Source: Beroe forskalii (Eukaryota; Ctenophora; Nuda; Beroida; Beroidae). From it: DNA of 64,000 nt. Position numbers and translations under genes: made by a program. This document shows, piece by piece, positions 59,501 to 64,000 of this stretch. A model generated the notes under the pieces. It saw only the letters and a program-made list of their open reading frames with translations. It had not been told where the DNA came from and did no database searches. The DNA lies in contig WFMF01000081.1 in NCBI GenBank assembly GCA_011033025.1, forward strand, positions 434,001 through 498,000. Direction: 5' to 3'. Each line of letters begins with the position of its first letter. Position 1 is the stretch's first letter.

Positions 59501-62500
59501 TAGCCGTCTAAAGGAACTTTGTGCTTGTGTGTGAATAATGTCTCTGCATTAAGTGTCGTATTGTGGACAGGTTTATATATGAACAGCGTTTATAAGAGCA
59601 GCATTTATACAGTGATAAGTTTACTGTGTTATATTGTGAGACTGTTATGAGTGTTAGTAGAGCAGTGGTTCTGTTTCCTGAGAAATTCAACCCTGATAAA
59701 GCATCCTCTTGTGAATGATAAACTTAATTTCCTGGTCAGGTTTGTTGGGTTTTATTTAGCAGTAAGTGTAACAAAAACCCTTGCAATTAAGCCTGTAATT
59801 TGAATCAAGATCTCTTTTTTAAAACCATTGAAATGGTAAACTCCTTGATTTCAACACCAATTAAATTCTCCTTGTTTCTAGTTTAAGCATACTCCATGTA
59901 GGCTTCCTATATCAGAAAAAGGAAATCCGTTAAACTGAAAGATACCAGTGCTCAGTGGTGTGAATACAGGTGTTTGAAAGTCAGATACACGGGTAGAAAG
60001 GTCACAAGCCAGCACCACAGCTAATGAGCTGTTAAGCCCTGTTACACAACACTCACAACCATTAGTCGGGTGCCCTCACTACTTGGGACACTTTGGTATG
60101 TGTGTCTGTGTAGAGTTGTGTGTAAGTGTGTGTGTGTGTGTGTAGATTTGAATGCATGTGTTTGTATGTCTGTGTGTGTACTGTGTATGTCTGTGTTCAT
60201 GTCTGTGTGTATAATATTATGTAAGTACATACGTTTTGCTCCTGTGATGACGTAAGAACTACTCACCCGGGTTTGTCCTTAGCACTCAGGCCCTGTGTGT
60301 TAATGTGCTGTAAGTATGCTGATGTGAAATTTCACATGGTTATAATAATATGGTAGTGTAATGTATCTAAGTTATTTATTCATTTATGCAGTAACGTAAT
60401 ATACATAAGTGTGTGTGTTTCCTTTTTATTCGTATGTTTGTGTGTTTGCATGTTTGTTTGTATGTTTGTTTATTTGTTTACCTGAGAGTGTATACACTAC
60501 TCTGCCTACAGCCTAATAACCATCACAGATGCGTGTAATAAACTTTGATAGTAATAAACTTAGAAATTACGCAGCCTCTAACTGTGTACAAATTACACTG
60601 CTCTACACATTGTCTAATGCACCTGTTTGCAATTGAGTTGTGTCGTGTATAACCATTTAATGGTATTAGTTTCTCACTGCTAGTAGCTACTGGTCACTAG
60701 TCACTGCTTTAGTAGGTGCTGGTCACTGGGCAATACGTAGTGGATACTAGTGGTCACTAGTTACTGGGTAACGGAATGTTATTACACAGACACTGTTTGT
60801 TTTACACAGGCACTGTTTGTTTTACACAGGCACTGTTTGATTCACACGAGCACTGTTTGTTTTACACAGGCACTGTTTTATACAGGCACTGTTTGTTTTA
60901 TACAGGCACTATTTGTTTTACACAGGCACTGTTTGTTTCACCCTGCGATGAGTTAGATGGTTGTTATAACAATGTGAGCCTATGTAGCCCTAGCCAATGT
61001 AACATAGCCCTTCTGTGAGTTCCAGTGTCAACAAAATGTTGAGAAAATGTTACTATGAGGAATCGTTATTGTGCGGGCTCACTGCCTGTTATTATAGTAG
61101 CCAGTGGGCCGCGCATGGGAAAGCCGCGCACGTAGAAGTTGGAAACGCCAGCGTACATTGTACATGCCTAGCACACTGAATACCACTATCTGAACACCAT
61201 CCTTCAAAGTGTGGTCACCGCACTCTGGTATTTAGTAAAACAAATAACACTCTCACACTTTACACCGTATCAGAGTATCAGGGTGTCAGTAAAACACTAC
61301 GTCCACAATTCAGCAAACCCTGACAGTGAGGTCACTTCAAGGTTCCATTATACCGAGGTTTACAATATTCCAATACTCCAATGGATTGTTCTCTGAAACT
61401 TGCCTCTCATACATGTTTTCCTACCGCAATAAGGGGGAGTGGGAGTAGGTACTCCTGGGTATGACAAGGAAAACGCTATTGACTTAGAGGGAATATTCCC
61501 ACTAGTTATTATGACACTTCTTAAATCACACGATGAACAGCCCTCCATGACTTTCTCTGATTGTCGTTGCCATGACAACCCCCTGTTTCATTGGTTGTTC
61601 CAAGCCGTGTTGTAAAGCTTGGTGCTCCTACTCATCGCATTGTTGCGATGTGAAATGTGACCTGATAACGGCCTCTGTCAGTGGAATCAGCAGAGTCAAG
61701 TAGACGACACAGCCCCCTTCACGCTCTAATATCCTGATAACTGAGTTTCCAGTTATGGAAATGACGCACCTCTTGTTCGTATGTCTGTGTGTAAAAGGTC
61801 TAATGGTGTCTGGGCGGTGAGAGACGAGTTGAAATCTGATTACTGTTCATAAAGTGATAAAGTTATGTATTGTACTCTTGCAAACCGGACACAATAGCAA
61901 TGAACTGTTCGTGTTATGGTTTGTACGTGTGTTTGTGTTAACTAGGAAATATTAAATTGTGTTTGGCTCCTTGCCAATCATGTGGATTCTGGTTGGATAA
62001 TGGAGTCCAATGTCCTTTCCTACTGCTCATAAACAAGGTTTTGAGGGTAATTCAATTACTGCCTTGTAATGGATCCTAGTCCTGTAACGCTGTAACTCAA
62101 GGTTTAAGAGCCCTGTGAGAGTGGGAGAGTTTGAGAGTGGGATTCAATCCCCTAAAACAGGTCCCAAACATTCTGCATTCCGTGTTGGGTAATTACCGGA
62201 CTCATTGTCCAAATAATTTACACCCTGACCGCTCAATTATCACTGTGAAAAGAGCAGGGGATGCAACATCAGCAGTGATCTGAGCTTACGTTGTTCAAAT
62301 CTTATGGGGAGGGAGTCATTAATGAGGAGGTGGTGATGGGGTGACCTTGTACACATGCAGTCAATCTGACCTGCTCCTTCATGAAACACTTCATTGTCAG
62401 ACCTGCTCCTTCATAAAACACCACGTTGTCAGACCTGCTCCTTCATAAAACACATCATTGTCAGACCTGCTCCTTCATAAAACACTACGTTGTCAGGTCT

Positions 62501-63511
62501 GCTCCTTTATAAAACACTACATTGTCAGACCTGCTCCTTCATAAAACACTACATTGTCAGGTCTGCTCCTTCATAAAACACTTCATTGTCAGGTCTGCTC
62601 CTTCATAAAACACTACATTGTCAGGTCTGCTCCTTCATAAAACACTACATTGTCAGATCTGCTCCTTCATAAAACACTTCATTGTCAGACCTGCTCCTTC
62701 ATAAAACACTACATTGTCAGACCTGCTCCTTCATAAAACACTACATTGTCAGGTCTGCTCCTTTATAAAACACTACATTGTCAGACCTGCTCCTTTATAA
62801 AACACTACATTGTCAGGTCTGCTCCTTCATTAAACACTACATTGTCAGGTCTGCTCCTTTATAAAACACTCCATCCTCAAAATCTGCTCCTTCATCTTGA
62901 ACACTACATTGTCAAGACCTGGAGGTCCTTTATAAAAGAACTACATTGTGGAAGGCTCTGCTCCTTTATAAAACACTACATTGTCAGGCCTGCTCCTTCA
63001 TTAAACACTACATTGTCAGGTCTGCTCCTTCATTAAACACTACATTGTCAGGCCTGCTCCTTCATTAAACACTACATTGTCAGGTCTGCTCCTTTATAAA
63101 ACACTACATTGTCAGACCTGCTCCTTTATAAAACACTACATTGTCAGGCCTGCTCCTTCATTAAACACTACATTGTCAGGTCTGCTCCTTTATAAAACAC
63201 TACATTGTCAGATCTGCTCCTTTATAAAACACTACATTGTCAGACCTGCTCCTTTATAAAACACTACATTGTCAGGCCTGCTCCTTCATTAAACACTACA
63301 TTGTCAGGTCTGCTCCTTCGTCCAAACACTACATTGTCGTCACCCACAGGCCTGCTCCTTCATTAAACACTACATTGTCAGGTCTGCTCCTTTATAAAAC
63401 ACTACATTGTCAGACCTGCTCCTTTATAAAACACTCCATCCTCAGGTCCGCGTATGAGTACGCACAGCTGGACAGAAGACCACAGAAGACAGCACGTCCC
63501 CCCAAAACTAA
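41584..63511 (+). CDS. SMURF: SMURF-type HECT E3 ubiquitin ligase, N-terminal part (C2 and first WW domain)
   Basis: SMURF ligases ubiquitinate SMADs, TGF-beta/BMP receptors and RhoA; C2 binds membranes and WW domains bind PPxY. Exons seen are 41584-41731, 41883-42028, 42227-42362, 44631-44714 and a probable 63446-63511, with matching phases 1/2, 2/1, 1/2, 2/2, 2. C2 landmarks are VCAKGLAKREFFRLPD, FAKIIVDGSGQ, GTLDPKWNDHFDL, LWNHRKLK, FLGCARI and QRLALSKI, matching SMURF2 closely. LPEGWEERTNSNGRLYYVNH and TWERPTR form the first WW domain and join across the phase-2 intron exactly as in vertebrates. The first coding exon (start Met to the first C2 strand) was not found upstream, and WW2/WW3 and HECT lie beyond the window. 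The next exon is 18.7 kb away. Confidence 0.88.
43206..43822. mobile_element. Foldback element in SMURF intron (CCGGTCGTATGAAAG ends)
   Basis: Inverted ends CCGGTCGTATGAAAG enclose GACCCCCTACT-type tandem arms, then inner inverted ATGAATGTTTTAAAAGCATT. ATTT flanks both sides and may be a 4-bp duplication. A partial copy of its right half (GGTGTTTAAGATTCAGTATT onward) lies at 44075-44186. Confidence 0.7.
44190..44615. repeat. CAGAGTGTTGTCACTCTGTTGT minisatellite before SMURF WW exon
   Basis: About 30 short units (roughly 11 or 22 bp) of CAGAGTGTTNTCANNNTGTT type. It ends about 15 bp before the acceptor at 44630. Three overlapping open frames here are repeat translations. Confidence 0.85.
44730..45010. 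repeat. 20-bp minisatellite after SMURF WW exon
   Basis: About ten copies of CTGTATACCTAATACAGTAC, beginning about 20 bp after the donor at 44714. The unit is close to palindromic. Confidence 0.85.
45480..45625. repeat. Tandem GGTAACCATGGTAACATGCGT repeats
   Basis: About five units. One reads GTTACCATGGTAAC, a perfect X-box-like palindrome. Confidence 0.7.
45630..46085. other. SMURF intron, nothing recognised
   Basis: No coding similarity or array seen. There is a short ACAATGTACAATGTACATTG inverted motif near 45775. Confidence 0.5.
46090..46212. repeat. Array of CACGTG palindromes
   Basis: Units of ATGACATCACGTGACCTTGT type, giving at least five CACGTG cores, several as TCACGTGAC. These match MiT/TFE (CLEAR) or USF-type E-boxes. 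It may equally be plain minisatellite. Confidence 0.7.
46215..47180. other. SMURF intron, nothing recognised
   Basis: Unique-looking AT-rich DNA without frames or arrays. Confidence 0.5.
47185..47815. repeat. Two minisatellites in SMURF intron
   Basis: 47185-47510 has a roughly 36-bp unit with AGAAAGCAGTAACATTGAGT. 47690-47815 has a roughly 16-bp unit GAGGGACGTTAATTGA. Confidence 0.8.
48034..48322 (+). promoter_or_regulatory. Cluster of six CCAAT boxes
   Basis: CCAAT starts at 48034, 48077, 48141, 48245, 48276 and 48318, all on the plus strand, most in NF-Y-like contexts (AGCCAATAG, CGCCAATCAG, AGCCAATCAG, AGCCAATGG). The interval is unique and GC-richer than its surroundings, unlike the minisatellites. 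An internal SMURF promoter or an unrecognised transcript start is possible. Confidence 0.45.
48656..49205. repeat. TCTAATGTCTGCCCTATCATG minisatellite and ATGT microsatellite
   Basis: 48656-48940 has a roughly 20-bp unit in about 13 copies. 48950-49205 is nearly pure (ATGT)n. All open frames here are repeat artefacts. Confidence 0.95.
49206..50815. other. SMURF intron, nothing recognised
   Basis: About 1.6 kb of unique-looking DNA with no recognisable exon or element. Confidence 0.5.
50820..51950. repeat. Higher-order repeat: roughly 150-200 bp units with internal GGTAAC tract
   Basis: About seven units. Each has a conserved part (AAGTCTGTGTTAGTG, GAACCAAGAACAGGTCAAGT, AGTGAGGTTGTG) and a variable tract of GGTAACCCT and GGTAACACC repeats. 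The conserved part is nearly identical between units. Confidence 0.9.
52002..52878 (+). mobile_element. 5'-truncated LINE, C-terminal end of ORF2
   Basis: This is a non-LTR retrotransposon remnant inside the long SMURF intron. The frame is open from about 52002 (PIERLHLSCLKWLMGVNKTT) and has the post-RT signature GVNKTTSNAAVWGDSGHYPL. Near the end it has the Cys-rich motif ICPNC, followed in another frame by EDEMHVLQSCQFYESER. Coding stops at 52878. A single frameshift near 52615-52650 separates the two halves. The arrangement resembles the C-terminus of CR1/L2-group LINEs, but the clade is not certain. The RT and endonuclease parts are absent. The 3' tail was not delimited; a short duplicated segment (TTTAATAGCAAGACTGTTC) follows the stop. 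Confidence 0.8.
52900..53660. other. Downstream of LINE, possible 3' UTR then unique intron
   Basis: T-rich DNA. The LINE 3' end is not delimited. No other feature seen. Confidence 0.45.
53665..53820. repeat. 36-bp minisatellite
   Basis: About four copies of GTGTAAGAATGTTGGCAGTG plus TCCGGGGTTAAA. Confidence 0.85.
53830..55395. other. SMURF intron, mostly unique
   Basis: It contains a short GGTAACACTGTGTAACCCT array (54785-54925) and a TCTAGACTC triplet repeat near 54500. No exon recognised. Confidence 0.5.
55400..55825. repeat. 42-bp minisatellite, ten copies
   Basis: The unit includes GGAAGGTTTTAGAGATGCGC and TACTCCTTCTAAATTCTC. It is 42 bp, so it translates as a repeated 14-residue peptide (MEGFRDALLLLNSL). 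There is no other sign of coding. Confidence 0.92.
55890..56635. other. SMURF intron, nothing recognised
   Basis: Unique-looking DNA; no frame or array seen. Confidence 0.5.
56640..57240. repeat. GGTAACCCTGCCT minisatellite
   Basis: Irregular 10-14 bp units of CTGCCTGGTAACC and CCTGGTAACC. It is related to the GGTAAC tracts at 50970-51850 and 54785-54925. Confidence 0.9.
57700..58180. repeat. Roughly 62-bp minisatellite
   Basis: About seven to eight copies with ATCACAGCAGACAGTTTATA and ACAGTGTACAGGTAAAGCCC. Each unit contains CAG|GTAAA, a donor-like motif. Confidence 0.9.
58370..58690. repeat. Two short arrays
   Basis: 58370-58435 has TGTGTTTACTGTTTAC. 58570-58690 has seven copies of the 17-bp AAGTGACTATGATTTCC. 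Confidence 0.85.
58700..60775. other. SMURF intron with simple repeats
   Basis: It contains (ATGT)n at 59344-59432 and GT-rich runs at 59255-59300, 60095-60215 and 60405-60480. I find no exon. Confidence 0.5.
60780..60950. repeat. 20-bp minisatellite
   Basis: About eight copies of ACACAGGCACTGTTTGTTTT. Confidence 0.9.
61068..61154. mobile_element. Fragment of the 5277-type hairpin MITE
   Basis: GGCTCACTGCCTGTTATTAT, then GGGCCGCGCATGGGAAAGCC and GCCGCGCACGTAGAAGTTG. The left arm is truncated. Confidence 0.65.
61160..62370. other. SMURF intron, nothing recognised
   Basis: Unique-looking DNA; no exon or element recognised. Confidence 0.5.
62375..63445 (+). repeat. 32-bp minisatellite ending in a SMURF acceptor
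   Basis: About 32 copies of AACACTACATTGTCAGACCT plus GCTCCTTCATAA. The last copy, ACACTCCATCCTCAG|GTCCGC, is the acceptor at 63445, so each unit carries a homologous TTGTCAG|G(T/A/C)CTGC site. Confidence 0.92.
63446..63511 (+). CDS. SMURF: Probable SMURF exon following WW1
   Basis: After the acceptor at 63445 the frame continues from ERPTR into SAYEYAQLDRRPQKTARPPK. This resembles the vertebrate continuation after WW1 (PASEYSSPGRP) and keeps the phase-2 junction. The frame meets TAG at 63513-63515. Either a weak donor (AA|GTAGGA at 63511/63512) removes the stop, or the transcript ends here and encodes a short C2-WW form. The acceptor lies directly at the end of a 32-bp minisatellite. Confidence 0.6.
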
Positions 63512-63589
63512 GTAGGAGCTCCCTCCACCCTAACACACCTCAAGAACTGTATGGACAGTTTCCTGTTATTGGTTAGTTTGTTATTAGTT

Positions 63590-64000
63590 AAACTAGTTAC
63601 ACTACATTGTCAGATGTTCCTTCATAAAACACTCATTGTCAGTGCTCCTTCATTAAAACACTTTGTTGTCAGTTTGTTCCTTATAACATTGGTTAGTTGA
63701 AAACTAGTTGTCAGACCTGCTAAACCCATCACTAGTTCCTTACTAAGATGCTGGTTAGGCAGGGGTTAAACCAGGGTGTCAGGTCTGCAGGGTTAACCAG
63801 AGTTAGGTAGGGTTAACCAGGGTTATTGCAGGGGTTAACCAGGGTTAGGGCCTTCATAAAACACAGGGTTAGGCAGTGCACTAACCTGCTCCTTCATAAA
63901 ACACTTTGTCAGGGGCTCCCACATAAACCAGGGTTTGTCAGACCTGCCTTAAAAACACTAACCAGGGTCAGGCAGGGGTTAAAACCTACATTGTCAGGGG
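63590..64000. repeat. Scrambled mixture of minisatellite fragments
   Basis: Pieces of the 32-bp unit (CCTGCTCCTTCATAAAACAC) are interleaved with GGGGTTAACCAGGGTTAGGC repeats. The irregular mixture may be real or an assembly consensus error at the window edge. Confidence 0.7.

Noticed and set aside
62746-63515. Repeat protein over the 32-bp array
   Set aside because: The array is intronic; only the last 66 bases look like an exon.
1-64000. tRNA or rRNA genes
   Set aside because: No cloverleaf-like or rRNA core motif was recognised by eye; a covariance-model scan was not possible.

Overview
The window looks like nuclear DNA of an intron-rich, ciliated invertebrate animal. I cannot name the phylum. 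The evidence is four conserved metazoan genes with GT-AG introns in matching phase (MED13, PDPK1, RPGR, a SMURF-type E3 ligase), many small foldback DNA transposons, one 5'-truncated LINE, and an extreme load of minisatellites. Large unsupported open frames are nearly all minisatellite translations.

Layout. 1-5450: repeat DNA, mostly a 4.8-kb foldback element with a 301-bp retroposon and a second 934-bp palindrome nested in its right arm. 5459-19142 (minus): eleven exons encoding the N-terminal 915 codons of MED13; the start exon was not found and the C-terminal part lies beyond base 1. 19143-22589: the MED13/PDPK1 head-to-head interval. 22590-28280 (plus): complete PDPK1, ten exons, 466 residues. 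29050-36778 (plus): RPGR, with an RCC1 propeller, an acidic tail and a terminal CAAX box (CVIL). 41584 onward (plus): a SMURF gene with C2 and first WW exons, then an 18.7-kb repeat-filled intron to a likely next exon at 63446; the HECT part lies outside.

The most unusual feature is how minisatellites relate to splice sites. At many intron ends a tandem array abuts the splice site, and in about ten cases the unit contains a copy of that donor or acceptor. The clearest are RPGR 34577-35360 (about 14 extra donors), RPGR 33005-33690 (about 20 acceptor-like units) and SMURF 62375-63445 (about 32 acceptor-like units). A second striking point is a row of palindromes matching the RFX X-box in an intron of the ciliary gene RPGR. 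Third, several unrelated foldback elements with clear target-site duplications carry TTAGGG-like cores.

The genes are not an operon. MED13 is a Mediator kinase-module subunit, PDPK1 the activating kinase for AKT/AGC kinases, RPGR a ciliary transition-zone protein, and SMURF a ubiquitin ligase of TGF-beta/BMP signalling. All calls were made by eye against remembered family sequences; no database search was run.
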